Shown: positions 51,683-61,179, numbered from the stretch's first letter. The stretch: 64,000 bases of DNA from Rhodococcus opacus B4 (GCF_000010805.1 NC_012520.1:248001-312000), one strand, 5' to 3'. Notes: a model not told the origin generated them from the letters alone. Made by a program: numbers and translations.

Positions 51683-52380
51683 GATGCGTCCGCGGTGCTC
51701 ATCGCGCGCAGCCCGAGCAGCGCCGGCACTCCGCCCAGGTCCGTGGTCTCGGCGTAGCCGTAGAACGGTGTAGACGGATCGTAGCCACGGTTGACGTAGA
51801 CCTTGTGCGTGATTCGAAGCTCGTGCGCCGGTATCACGTCGTACCAGATGTGCGAGGAGACGTGCAGGATCTCACTCGGTTTGGCATCGAGTTGGTCGAG
51901 CATGTACTCGAACGCCCGGTAGCGGGGCTTGTAGGCACCGGCCTGCTCGGCGGTGAAGACCCGGTGGAAGTCGACACCGAGTTGCTCGATGTTGCGGGCC
52001 AGCATGCTGTCGACCGCATTGGACAAGATCACCAGCGGATATTCCGCGGCCAATGCCGCGAGAGGTTCCGGCACGTCCGGGTGCGGGCCCCACGAGCCGA
52101 CCGCCTCGATGATGGCGTCGACGTCCGAGGGCTTGAACTGAATTCGCCAGCGGTTGCAGGCGCGGAGCCAGGAGTCGCGCAGCAGCTGGGGATACAACTT
52201 GAACGGCCCGAGCACTTCATCCATCCGGTATGCCCGGAAGTCGGCATTGAAGGCCGCGACATCGGCAGGGGCGATTGTGTCTTTGATGAGCGGCGCGACC
52301 GCCTCGGCCATCTGGAAGTTGGTCAGTGTCCCGTAGCAGTCGAACGTGATGAACTTGGGTTCGAAATCGCTCAGTTCCAT
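51679..52380 (-). CDS. Haloacid dehalogenase-like hydrolase (type II)
   Basis: The 233-residue HAD protein has the nucleophile motif FDCYGTLTNF near residue 13, the Ser/Asn motif VILSNA, the Lys/Arg region KPRYRAFEYML and a conserved HVSSHIWYD acid region. This is the type II L-2-haloacid dehalogenase pattern. In amine-catabolism operons such proteins are common with unclear substrates, so dehalogenation is not proven. Overlaps the oxidase start. Confidence 0.88.
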   Translation of the reverse strand: MELSDFEPKFITFDCYGTLTNFQMAEAVAPLIKDTIAPADVAAFNADFRAYRMDEVLGPFKLYPQLLRDSWLRACNRWRIQFKPSDVDAIIEAVGSWGPHPDVPEPLAALAAEYPLVILSNAVDSMLARNIEQLGVDFHRVFTAEQAGAYKPRYRAFEYMLDQLDAKPSEILHVSSHIWYDVIPAHELRITHKVYVNRGYDPSTPFYGYAETTDLGGVPALLGLRAMSTADAS

Positions 52381-52402
52381 GACGGTGAAATGTCCTTTCC
52401 TG

Positions 52403-53947
52403 TCAGCTGTTGGAGACGGTGAGATCCGGGGTGACGGCGTATCGCGCGAGGGGGTCGTCGACGAAACTCTCGATGGTCTCCAGCCGTGCGGCGGTGGTCT
52501 GTTCGTGGGCGATGAAGGTGGTGACGGCGTCCGCTTGCAACTGCGAGGCGACGTCGGCGTAGATCGCGTTCCGTCGTTGCGGGTCGTTCTCGGTGTTCGC
52601 GGCGCTCAGTTGCGCGTCGATCGCCGGATCGCAGTACTGGCTGATGTTGAATCCCCCACCGCAGGAGTAGTCGGCGGTGAGAAACCCCAGAGGATCGGCG
52701 ATGTCGGTGAGGTGATTACGGGACAGCAGCGCGAGGTCGTATGAGCCGTCCAACAGCGAGGGCTCGATTGCCGAGTAGTCACTGACCTGCACGCCGACGT
52801 CGATTCCGATCTCGGCCAGGTTGGCTTGGATCACCGCGGCGAGGTCCGCGAACTCGGGGCGCTCGGTGTAGGCGAGCAGCGTCAGCTTCAGTTGTCCCGG
52901 TGCGTATCCCGCTGCGGTGAGCAGACGGCGGGCCTGGTCGAGGTTGCGGTTCACCGGTTGAGAATCGGGGGCCCACGCTTCGGTGGGCGCGAACGGTCCG
53001 ATGGCCGGGTGCGCCTGCCCGCCGAAGACACTGGCGGTGATCGACTCGACGTCGACCGCAGCCTGCACGGCCTTACGCACCTCGGGATTGTCGAACGGTG
53101 CCCGGGATTGATTGAAATACAGGCCGGTGGTGCGCGGGGTGAACGCACTACTGACCTTGATGCGCGCATCGCCCTCGAGCTCCGGGACGGTCGATGCGGG
53201 AAGTCCGAGGGCGATCTGCGACTCACCGGTGCGGACCTGCGTGGCCCGGGTGGCGCCCTCCGGAATGAACCGGGCCGTCACCGACTTGAGCGGTACGTTC
53301 CCGCCCCAGTAGGCGGTGTTTCCTTCCAGGGTCATCGACTGGGCCGGGGTTTGCGCGACCGGAGTGTAGGGGCCGGTGCAGTGCGAGAGCGGGTCGATGC
53401 CGGTGCCGGTGTACGCGGCCGGCGCCAGAATTCCGGTGTTGATACTCGCCAAACGGAAGGGCACCAGCGCGCTCGGTTCGGGAGTGCGTATCCGCACAGT
53501 CGAATCATTCAGTGCTTCAACGGACGTGATCAGCTTCGGAGTGAAGGCCCGGGGCGGAGCATCTGCTCGGAGTAGGTATTGCAGGGAGGCGACCACGGCG
53601 GCCGTCGTGAGGTCGGTCCCGTCCTGGAATTTCACCCCCTCTCGAAGCGTGAAGTCCCAGGCCGTGGGTTCGGTCTGAACCCACTCCGTTGCCAGAAGCG
53701 GCACGAGTGCGCCGGCCTCGGCGTCGTATTTCACCAGGGTTTCGAGGCAACCGACTTGGGAGAGGACGAACGCGTCGTCGGTTTCGAGGGAGTAGTTCGC
53801 CCGCGGGGTGAATTGCAGGCTGACCGTCAGATTGTCGGCGGAGCCCGAACCGCTGGTTGTGCTGCCTTCGAAACTGCCACAGGCAGTTGCAGCGAGTGCT
53901 CCGGCCACAACGACGGCCGGCCATCGAACACATCTTGAGATTCGCAT
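52403..53947 (-). CDS. Peptide/opine-type ABC substrate-binding lipoprotein
   Basis: The 514-residue protein has a signal with lipobox ATAC and the SBP_bac_5 layout (TPRANYSLETDDAFVLSQVG, LLATEWVQTEPTAWDFTLRE). These proteins bind peptides, opines or nickel. It heads the nine-gene operon and lies downstream of the TTGTNNACAA motif cluster. The ATG at 53947 was chosen because it opens the signal peptide; an upstream frame to 54031 is non-coding in character. Confidence 0.9.
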   Translation of the reverse strand: MRISRCVRWPAVVVAGALAATACGSFEGSTTSGSGSADNLTVSLQFTPRANYSLETDDAFVLSQVGCLETLVKYDAEAGALVPLLATEWVQTEPTAWDFTLREGVKFQDGTDLTTAAVVASLQYLLRADAPPRAFTPKLITSVEALNDSTVRIRTPEPSALVPFRLASINTGILAPAAYTGTGIDPLSHCTGPYTPVAQTPAQSMTLEGNTAYWGGNVPLKSVTARFIPEGATRATQVRTGESQIALGLPASTVPELEGDARIKVSSAFTPRTTGLYFNQSRAPFDNPEVRKAVQAAVDVESITASVFGGQAHPAIGPFAPTEAWAPDSQPVNRNLDQARRLLTAAGYAPGQLKLTLLAYTERPEFADLAAVIQANLAEIGIDVGVQVSDYSAIEPSLLDGSYDLALLSRNHLTDIADPLGFLTADYSCGGGFNISQYCDPAIDAQLSAANTENDPQRRNAIYADVASQLQADAVTTFIAHEQTTAARLETIESFVDDPLARYAVTPDLTVSNS

Positions 53948-54021
53948 GAATGCCACCAAGGAATTGGGATGGACCGGCCGGGGAAGGTGCCGGTTTTGAA
54001 CCAGCCAGAGCTTCGTGGGTC

Positions 54022-54096
54022 TGGTTGACAATCAAACTAAGGAGGCTCCGTAAACATTGTCAACAACTACATCATTGCGGTCCATGTTGTTAACAC
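54022..54096. promoter_or_regulatory. Cluster of GntR-type TTGTNNACAA motifs
   Basis: TGGTTGACAA (54022-54031), TTGTCAACAA (54057-54066) and TTGTTAACAC (54087-54096) lie upstream of the substrate-binding protein. The last two are exactly 30 bp apart, three helical turns. The region also holds GGAGG. FCD-type GntR proteins often bind this pattern; the regulator at 47759 is the obvious candidate. A fourth copy, CTGTTAACAA, is at 54441-54450. Confidence 0.6.
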
Positions 54097-54596
54097 TTGC
54101 GCAACACCCGCAGATGCCTTGTGGCCCTGATTTACTCCCGCGGGTGGGGCGAGTGCCGGACCTCTTCGGAGAGTGATCGGAGTGCATCCACCGCTGCCGC
54201 CTCCTTCCGGTAGACCGAAGATTCTCGGCGCGGCTGGGTTCCTAGAACGGTTACTGTACAGCGCAATCCGTGGCCAAGGCATCGAAATGGGGATCGGACG
54301 CCGAACGGGCTGCGGTGCCGCGAATCCGACGGTAATACGCCGTCCATGCTTTCGGTCGCAGCGCTGGGTTCGGGCATGAAAAGGCTGTGTCACGGGCCCA
54401 ATTCCCGAAAATGGCGATCCCGCGACGGATTCGCGTCCCGCTGTTAACAATGTTGCCGTTGTAGCTGACTGGGCGTCGTCGAACGTGAACCCGGGAACGT
54501 CGTTCGCGTTGACGGAACCCTGACGAGGTCCTAATGTATCAGGTGAAATATCACGGTGTCACTGTCGACGCCTCATCCAGAGACAGGACCTCCTTC
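54097..54596. other. Divergent intergenic region without convincing gene
   Basis: About 500 bp between the transporter operon and the CDF gene. Short open frames here have no start signal and no coding bias that I trust. It contains the fourth TTGTNNACAA-like motif at 54441-54450 and the promoter region of the CDF gene. Confidence 0.45.
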
Positions 54597-55898
54597 ATGA
54601 GGAATCACCCCGCGATCTCAGCCACCGACACGAGCTCTGTGGGCAGCCATGCGCCGAAACACGAACACGGAGCTCATGCGCACTCCCGCACTGCCAGCGG
54701 ACATGCCGACCACGCCCACGACGACCAGCGCCACGAGAACCACGGCCACGGTGACCACAGCCCCGGTCACGGCCATCCTCACGGCGACCACGATGACCAG
54801 CGCCACGACGACCACAGCCCCGGTCATGGGCACGGCCACGGACACGGCGACCACGATGACCACGACCACGGACACGGCGCCCTGGCCAAGCTCAAGCACA
54901 TCTTCGTTCCGCACTCACACGACGCCAACGAGGCGATCCAATCGGCTCAGGAATCGAGCGGCCAAGGCATTCGCGCGGCATGGATCGGCCTCGCGGGAAT
55001 GATGACCACGGCGATCCTGCAGATCTTCATCGTCGCGATATCCGGCTCGATCGCCCTTCTCGCCGACACCCTGCACAACCTCGGACACGCCATGACCACC
55101 ATTCCGCTGGTCATCGCCTTCAGGATCGGACAACGCGCCGCCAGCAAGCGCTACAGCTACGGCTACCGACGCGCAGAAGATCTTGTCGGGGTGCTGATTT
55201 CGCTGGTCATCGCCGCATCGGCCGCCCTGATCATCTACGAATCGATCGATGCGTTGATCAACCCACGACCTCTGACGAACCTGGGTTGGGTCTTCGCCGC
55301 CGGCCTCGTCGGCGCCCTCGGCAACGAGGTCGTCGCGGTCTACCGGATCCGTACCGGCCGCAAGATCGGCTCAGCAGCGTTGATCGCCGAAGGTCAGCAT
55401 GCCCGCGCCGACGGATTGACCTCCATCGCCGTGGTCGTGGGCGTCATCGGTGTCTGGTTCGGATTCGAACGCCTCGATGCCATCATCGGGCTGTTCATCG
55501 CAGCGGCCATCCTGTGGATCCTGTTCAACTCCATGCGCACCATCTGCCGCCGACTGATGGACGGGGTCGACCCGGGCGTCATCGAAAGCATGACGACGAC
55601 CGTGGCCGCCGTCGACGGCGTGGTCGACGTCGATCGTGTCCGAGCTCGCTGGAGCGGTCACCGGATGGAGGCCGACGCCAATGTCGTTGTCTCCAAGGGA
55701 CTGAGCGTGGTGGACGGCCATCACATCGCCGAACAGGTCCAACACCAGCTGCTGCACACCACGCCGCACCTGGAAGAGGTCGTCGTCCACCTCCACCCGG
55801 ACCTGAGCGCCGGCGAACTCGACGAGCTGCACGAGCTGTCCGGACACCATGCCAGCGCCGAAGCGCGCAGCCGCTATCTGGCGAAAACCCGCAGGTAA
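54597..55898 (+). CDS. CDF-family metal exporter with long His-rich N terminus
   Basis: The 433-residue protein begins with about 110 residues dominated by His, Asp and Gly in tandem HGHGDH-type units, then six helices and a C-terminal domain of a CDF transporter (ISGSIALLADTLHNLGHA; HARAD motif in EGQHARADGLTSIAVV). The His-rich arm probably buffers metal ions. CDF proteins export Zn, Co or related ions. The ATG at 54597 was preferred; an in-frame ATG at 54534 is possible. It is a second CDF in the window beside that at 1600. Confidence 0.9.
   Translation: MRNHPAISATDTSSVGSHAPKHEHGAHAHSRTASGHADHAHDDQRHENHGHGDHSPGHGHPHGDHDDQRHDDHSPGHGHGHGHGDHDDHDHGHGALAKLKHIFVPHSHDANEAIQSAQESSGQGIRAAWIGLAGMMTTAILQIFIVAISGSIALLADTLHNLGHAMTTIPLVIAFRIGQRAASKRYSYGYRRAEDLVGVLISLVIAASAALIIYESIDALINPRPLTNLGWVFAAGLVGALGNEVVAVYRIRTGRKIGSAALIAEGQHARADGLTSIAVVVGVIGVWFGFERLDAIIGLFIAAAILWILFNSMRTICRRLMDGVDPGVIESMTTTVAAVDGVVDVDRVRARWSGHRMEADANVVVSKGLSVVDGHHIAEQVQHQLLHTTPHLEEVVVHLHPDLSAGELDELHELSGHHASAEARSRYLAKTRR
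54660..54890 (+). repeat. Degenerate His/Asp/Gly-coding repeat array
   Basis: Repeated units of GACCAC, CACGGC and GACGACCAGCGCCACGA-like sequence encode HDDQRH, HSPGHGHG and GDHDDHDHG blocks. Units such as GACCACAGCCCCGGTCA occur twice. Copy number may vary between strains. Confidence 0.75.
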
Positions 55899-56005
55899 CC
55901 GGCGCAACCCGCGGCGGCCCAACCCATCTCCAGGCGCACCGGCCGACCCCTGCCGCGGACACCGACCACCACTGAGCACTATGCACACATTTGGAGGCAA
56001 AGACC

Positions 56006-56611
56006 ATGTCTGGTGACACTACGAGCGGCGAGCACGACTTCGTCGTACGGGAGTTGACCATCGACGACCTGCCCGAAGCTCGCGCACTGATGTTGCGGTC
56101 GGTAGTCGAGGACTTCGGGGATGAATACGATCCCCGCGTCCACGCCGACATCGACGACATGATCGGCTGGTATCTCGAACCCGAGGGCCCATTCATGCTG
56201 GTCGTGGCAGATCGCGCGACGGGGGAACTGCTCGCCACCGGCGGCATCCGCGGGGGAGCGCTGAAGGAAGGACTGAGCCCGCAGAACCTCGTCGAGCGGT
56301 ATCGGGACGGCCACACCGGCCAACTGGTTCGCGTCTACGTCCTTCGCGAACACCGCCGGCGCGGCATCGCACGTATCGTCGTCGACGCCGTCCTCGAACG
56401 CGTTGCGCAGGAAGGCATTTACGCGACGATCGCGCTGCACACCTTTCGGCATTCACCAGGGGCAATCCCATTCTGGCTCTCCATGGGCGCCCGGATCATC
56501 GAAGACGACACCACCGGGATATCTCGCGCGATCTTCCTCGAAATCCCGGTCGACGACGCAACCGCAGCCCACTGCTGCAAGTCCACCGCATACAGCCAGT
56601 CCAGCATCTGA
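56006..56611 (+). CDS. GNAT-family N-acetyltransferase
   Basis: The 201-residue protein has the acetyl-CoA motif A in VRVYVLREHRRRGIARIVV and the C-terminal fold pattern of GNAT enzymes. Acceptor unknown. The ATG at 56006 follows GGAGG. It starts a four-gene plus-strand run that ends with the aldehyde dehydrogenase. Confidence 0.85.
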   Translation: MSGDTTSGEHDFVVRELTIDDLPEARALMLRSVVEDFGDEYDPRVHADIDDMIGWYLEPEGPFMLVVADRATGELLATGGIRGGALKEGLSPQNLVERYRDGHTGQLVRVYVLREHRRRGIARIVVDAVLERVAQEGIYATIALHTFRHSPGAIPFWLSMGARIIEDDTTGISRAIFLEIPVDDATAAHCCKSTAYSQSSI

Positions 56612-56617
56612 AATTTT

Positions 56618-56656
56618 CGTATCCACCCGAGAAAGTCCGTATCCAACCGAGAAGGC
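56618..56656. repeat. 20-bp tandem direct repeat before the small alpha/beta-barrel-like gene
   Basis: CGTATCCACCCGAGAA at 56618 is followed at 56638 by CGTATCCAACCGAGAA, a spacing of 20 bp with one mismatch. It lies between the GNAT and next gene and could bind a regulator on the same face of the helix, or be a small duplication. Confidence 0.5.
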
Positions 56657-56666
56657 AGGCGAACAC

Positions 56667-57101
56667 ATGACCAAGCGACGTGACCTCTTCATCTTCGTAC
56701 CCGAAACCGGCAAGGCCGAGCAGGCCCAGGCCTACCTCGGCGAGTGGCTTCGTTCACTCGACGGCCACCCCGGATATCTCGGTGGCTCCGTGCTCAAGGA
56801 AGTCGCGAACGAACTGCTCCCCGACACCCTGGTCCTCGTGCTCGAGTTCGAGTCCACCGAGGCGGCGCGCGCACTGTGGCCCAAGATCGAGAACACCGTC
56901 AACCCGCTGTACCCGGACGACAAGTCCGACAAGTCACCCGACCAGGGCACCGCCTTCTTCGACGGAACCAAGCAGGCCGTGGCCGCCGGTGGACCGCTGC
57001 CACTCAAATTCACCCGAGGCAACGGGCTGCTCGCGCGAATGCTGCACATTCACGCCGCCGAGGTCGACGAGTTCGCCACCGCCGCCACCGCCGCCGTCTG
57101 A
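56667..57101 (+). CDS. Small protein, possible dimeric alpha/beta-barrel (ABM-like)
   Basis: The 144-residue protein starts MTKRRDLFIFVPETGKAEQA and has the strand-helix pattern of antibiotic-monooxygenase-like domains (GYLGGSVLKEVANELLPDTL, LVLVLEFESTEAARALWPKI). I am not sure of the family. It sits between the GNAT and the aminotransferase, suggesting a role in the same pathway. Confidence 0.6.
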   Translation: MTKRRDLFIFVPETGKAEQAQAYLGEWLRSLDGHPGYLGGSVLKEVANELLPDTLVLVLEFESTEAARALWPKIENTVNPLYPDDKSDKSPDQGTAFFDGTKQAVAAGGPLPLKFTRGNGLLARMLHIHAAEVDEFATAATAAV

Positions 57102-57147
57102 CCTCGACTCTTCGACGTCCGACTCACAGATCCAGGAGAAAACCACC

Positions 57148-58404
57148 ATGGAGACGACCGGCATACTGTGGCACCCGCAGACGCACATGCCCACCGCTCC
57201 GCAAGAGCGTCTGGTGATTACGGCCGGCGACGGCGCATGGGTGACTACCGAGGACGGCCAGCGGTTGCTCGATCTGCCGGCCGGCCTCTGGTACGCCAAC
57301 GTCGGCCACGGACGCGCACGCATCGCGGACGCGGCAGCGGCACAGATCCGCACACTCGAGACGTACCACCTGTTCGGGGCACACGCCAACAAGCCCGCCC
57401 TCGAGCTCGCCGAACGGGTGTCCGCGCTGCTCCCCATCGACGACGCCTCGATCTTCTTCACCTCCGGCGGCTCGGATTCCGTCGACACCGCCTGCAAGCT
57501 GGCCCGCCGATACTGGAACGTCCTCGGCAAGGACACCAAGAAGACCATCCTCAGCCGGCGCGGCGGCTACCACGGTCTTCACGGCTTCGGCACCTCCATC
57601 GCCGGCCTCGACTTCAACCGCGAGGGATACGGCACCGCCTCACTGATTCCCGACACCGCCCGGGTCCCGCAAACAGACCTCGCCGGCACGGCCGAGGTCA
57701 TCGATCGACTCGGGCCCGAGAACATCGCCGCGATCATCGTCGAACCCGTCATCGGCACCGGCGGAGTCGTACCACCACCCGAGGGCTACCTACCCGGCCT
57801 CGCCGCCCTGGCGAAAAACCACGACATCCTGCTCATCGCCGACGAGGTGATCACCGGATTCGGCCGGACAGGGCACTGGTTCGGCTGCACCCGGTGGGGC
57901 ATCGAACCGGACATCATCACCATGGCCAAGGGCATCACCTCGGGATATCTCCCGCTCGGTGTGGTCGGCATCGCACCCAGGGTCGCCGAGCCGTTCTTCA
58001 TCGGCGCCGACGCGCCCATCTTCCGCCACGGCCTCACCTACTCAGGCCACGCCACCGCGTGCGCGGTGGCATCAGCCAACCTCGACATCATCGAGGAAGA
58101 AGACCTCGTTCGCAGAGCCGCGGACCTGGAACCCGTGCTCGCACAGGCCCTGACACCACTGACCCGATCACCCTTCGTCGCCGAGGTCCGCGCCATCGGC
58201 CTGATGGCCGGAATCCAGTTACATCCCGACATCGACGGAAACGAAGTGGTGCGCGACTGCCGGCGAGAAGGTGTCCTGACCCGGCTCCTGGCCGACAACA
58301 CGCTGCATGTCTGCCCACCGTTCGTCATCACCAAAGAGGAGATCGAATTCGCGATGTCGGTGATCGGCGACCAACTCTCCGCGCTCGAAGACAAGGCGGC
58401 CTGA
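57148..58404 (+). CDS. Class III PLP-dependent aminotransferase
   Basis: The 418-residue enzyme has FFTSGGSDSVDTACKLARRY, the cofactor motif LLIADEVITGFGRTGHWFG and the PLP-lysine region ITMAKGITSGYLPLGV. This class moves amino groups from omega-amino acids or amines to pyruvate or 2-oxoglutarate. ATG at 57148 follows GGAG. The next ALDH starts 1 bp after its stop, so the pair should convert an amine to an acid through an aldehyde. Confidence 0.92.
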   Translation: METTGILWHPQTHMPTAPQERLVITAGDGAWVTTEDGQRLLDLPAGLWYANVGHGRARIADAAAAQIRTLETYHLFGAHANKPALELAERVSALLPIDDASIFFTSGGSDSVDTACKLARRYWNVLGKDTKKTILSRRGGYHGLHGFGTSIAGLDFNREGYGTASLIPDTARVPQTDLAGTAEVIDRLGPENIAAIIVEPVIGTGGVVPPPEGYLPGLAALAKNHDILLIADEVITGFGRTGHWFGCTRWGIEPDIITMAKGITSGYLPLGVVGIAPRVAEPFFIGADAPIFRHGLTYSGHATACAVASANLDIIEEEDLVRRAADLEPVLAQALTPLTRSPFVAEVRAIGLMAGIQLHPDIDGNEVVRDCRREGVLTRLLADNTLHVCPPFVITKEEIEFAMSVIGDQLSALEDKAA

Positions 58405-58405
58405 C

Positions 58406-59879
58406 ATGACCAGCATCGACGCGGCCACCAAACCCGCACTGGTCTCAGCTCTGGCGATCCCCACCGGATTTCTCGCCGGAACCCGAACACGGCAACCTCT
58501 TCGAGGTGATCGACCCCGCCACCGAACGGATCGTCGCCACCGCACCGGACTGCTCGGTCGCCGACGCTCGTCTGGCCCTCACGGCAGCACACGAGGCGGG
58601 CGACACCTGGGCGCGGTTCCCGTTGCGCGCCCGCGCCGGCATCCTGCACCGCCTGTTCGCACTTGTCCACGAACACCGCGAACGCCTGGCGGTGACGATC
58701 TCCCTCGAGGTCGGCAAGACGCTGGCCGAAGCGCGCGGTGAGGTGGACTACGCCGCGGACTACATCCGCTGGTACGCCGAGGAAGCGGTCCGGCCCGCCG
58801 GTCGAAGCACCCCGTCACCGGACGGCCGGTCCCATATCGTCACCGTCGCCGAACCTCTCGGCCCGTGCCTGCTGATCACCCCGTGGAATGTGCCATTGGC
58901 GATGGCGACGAGGAAACTCGCTCCCGCACTCGCCGCGGGCTGCACCGCCATCCTCAAACCCTCCGAATTGACACCACTGTCCTCCCTGATCTTGGCCGAA
59001 CTCGCGCTCGAGGCCGGGCTGCCTCCCGGTGTGTTGTCGGTCCTGCCCACGACGGAAGCGGCGCCCGTGTGCGCCGCCCTCATGGCGGACGACAGACTGC
59101 GGAAGGTGTCCTTCACCGGCTCGACCGCCGTGGGGCGAATCCTGCTCGAACAGGGCGGCCGACGCGTCCTGCGGATGTCGATGGAGCTGGGCGGCAACGC
59201 CCCCTTCCTCGTGTTCGACGATGCCGACCTCGACACCGCCGTCGAGGAGGCCATGATCGCCAAAATGCGGATGGGCGGTCAGTCCTGCGTCGCGGCGAAC
59301 CGCTTCCTGGTCCAGGACGGGGTCGCCGACCAGTTCGCCGACGCGCTCGCGGCGCGGGTAAACGCCATGCGCGTCGGTCCCCCGGGCACCGAGGGAGTCG
59401 ACTTGGGGCCGCTCGTGTCCGCACCGGCAGTGGCCAAAGCCCGCCGTCTGGTCGAGGACGCCCTGGCTCGGGGCGCCTCACTGCGGGCGCAGGCAAAGGT
59501 CCCCGACGGCCCTGGTTTCTATTATCCGCCAACCGTTCTCGACAACGCGGATCGCGGCGCCCTGATCTGCCGTGAAGAGGTCTTCGGCCCCGTCGCGGCC
59601 ATCTCACGATTCAGGACCGAGGACGAGGCCCTCGCCCTGGCCAACGACACGGAGTACGGGCTGGCGGCATACCTGGTGACCCGGGATCTGGGACGGGCAA
59701 GCAGCGTCGCCGGGCGGCTACAGGCCGGGATGATCGGCATCAACCGGGGTCTCGTCTCCAACGTCGCGGCGCCATTCGGCGGCATCAAACAATCAGGGCT
59801 CGGCAGAGAAGGCGGCGCCGAGGGCCTTCTCGAGTACCAACAGACGAAATACCTGGCCGTACCGCCGCTGTACAGCTGA
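58406..59879 (+). pseudogene. Aldehyde dehydrogenase with N-terminal frameshift
   Basis: The frame opened by ATG 58406 encodes MTSIDAATKPALVSALAIPT then leaves the ALDH sequence near 58480-58495. The natural continuation EHGNLFEVIDPATERIVATA is in another frame, which runs to 59879. The body is a full ALDH: LLITPWNVPLAMATRKLAPA, MELGGNAP and the catalytic region GGQSCVAANR. A downstream GTG at 58506 could start a 457-residue protein lacking about 30 residues, which may still be active. A sequencing error is possible. Confidence 0.75.
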
Positions 59880-59913
59880 GCTCCGCCACAAGCGCTACTC
59901 CACCGGAAAGTTT

Positions 59914-59963
59914 CGCAGTCCCCAAGCTTGGCGGCCCGGTCACCGCGTCACGTGGGGACTGCG
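59914..59963. terminator. Bidirectional hairpin between convergent genes
   Basis: CGCAGTCCCCA (59914-59924) and TGGGGACTGCG (59953-59963) form a perfect 11-bp stem with a 28-nt GC-rich loop, in the gap between the ALDH and the convergent oxidase gene. No strong T-run, but its position fits a bidirectional terminator. Confidence 0.55.
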
Positions 59964-59967
59964 CTCG

Positions 59968-61143
59968 TCATGCCGGTGTCCGGGTCTCCGGTGCCCACTC
60001 CTGCAGATTCCGTCCGGGGGCGAGGAACTCCACATCCCGGTCCGTCGATCCCTCGATGATCTGATCGGCGACGACATCGCCCATGACCGGCGCGAATTTG
60101 AATCCAGCCCCGGAGAAGCCACACGCCACCACGATCTGTTCCGTGCCCGGAACCGCTCCGACCATCGGCTGACCGTCCGTGGTGTACCCCTCCATGTTGA
60201 CCGTCGTCGTGATCGGATCCGGATGGAGCCCGGGAAAATACTCTTCGACCACATCCCGGAAGTAGCGAACAATGCTGTGGCCCACAGTCAATGCCGGATT
60301 CTCGGTGTCATAGACGATGGGATGACCGCTGGTATAGATGCCGACCTTGACCGTAGCCCCATCGATGGTGGGAAAGCCGTACGCGCGGATGTCACCCACT
60401 CGTTCGAACACCGGAAACCTCGACGACCGATAGGCGTCGACGTCGCGGGGCAGGTACCACGCCTGCACGAGCCGTCTCGGCAATACCGTCGCCGCGGCTG
60501 CCGGCAGCAGGTCCCGCGCCCACGGGCCCGGCGCAACCACCACACGGCTGTAGCGGCGGACACCCTCGGCAGTTCGCACCGTTACACCGGCACCGTCCGG
60601 CTCGACGCCCAACACCCGGGTGTAATCGGAGACCGTCGCCCCGAGAGCCCGTGCGCGGTCCACGGCGGTGACGACACTGAGTTCGGGTCGGAGGAAACCC
60701 CCGAAGGGATCGGTGATCGCGGCGTCGGTCGGCCGTACCAGGTGTTGGGGGTACCGTCTGGCGAGCTCCGTGCTGTCGAGCAGCTCGTGTTCGAGCCCCG
60801 CCGCCATTGCCGACTGATGGGCGAGAATCAGTGCGTCGCTGTCGTTCGGCCCGAGAATGAGACCGCCCGTGATCTCGAGCAGCCCGCGCCCGGTGGTGTG
60901 CTCGAGTTCCCTCCACAGACCGAGTGCGTCGAGCGCCAGGGGAGTGCATTGATGAACACGTTGGCTCTGCGCCGAGAACCGCCGGGTCTGGCCGGCCGAG
61001 GCGCCGCGGTCGTGACCGACCCCGAAACGCTCGTATCCGTGGACCCGGACGCCACGCTCGGCCAGGCGCCACAACGCCATGGACCCGATCGCACCGAGTC
61101 CAACGATGGCGACCTCGGCGTCATCTTTCGAAGGCTGTGTCAT
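59968..61143 (-). CDS. N-methyl amino acid oxidase (sarcosine/N-methyltryptophan oxidase-like)
   Basis: The 391-residue flavoprotein has VAIVGLGAIGSMALWRLA and the C-terminal GFSGAGFKFAP segment of the monomeric sarcosine oxidase/SolA family. In MSOX a Cys attaches FAD near the segment read here as VNMEGYTTDGQPMVG; I see no Cys at that spot, so covalent flavin is doubtful. It should remove an N-methyl or similar group to give formaldehyde and H2O2, or act as a related dehydrogenase. Confidence 0.88.
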   Translation of the reverse strand: MTQPSKDDAEVAIVGLGAIGSMALWRLAERGVRVHGYERFGVGHDRGASAGQTRRFSAQSQRVHQCTPLALDALGLWRELEHTTGRGLLEITGGLILGPNDSDALILAHQSAMAAGLEHELLDSTELARRYPQHLVRPTDAAITDPFGGFLRPELSVVTAVDRARALGATVSDYTRVLGVEPDGAGVTVRTAEGVRRYSRVVVAPGPWARDLLPAAAATVLPRRLVQAWYLPRDVDAYRSSRFPVFERVGDIRAYGFPTIDGATVKVGIYTSGHPIVYDTENPALTVGHSIVRYFRDVVEEYFPGLHPDPITTTVNMEGYTTDGQPMVGAVPGTEQIVVACGFSGAGFKFAPVMGDVVADQIIEGSTDRDVEFLAPGRNLQEWAPETRTPA

Positions 61144-61179
61144 GGAGCTACTTTCGGTGTGGGGAGTCGGTGGGGGAGT

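Noticed and set aside
54067-54450. Minus-strand frame of 127 residues in the GntR motif region
   Set aside because: It overlaps the operator cluster, has poor coding bias and no family resemblance that I trust.
54618-54914. Antisense frame of Val-rich character under the His-rich CDF arm
   Set aside because: It is the complement of GAC/CAC repeats and has no independent start signal.
55975-55995. Seventh BlaI-like site before the GNAT gene
   Set aside because: Only the left half (AGCACTATGC) matches; the right half matches at about 2 of 10 positions.
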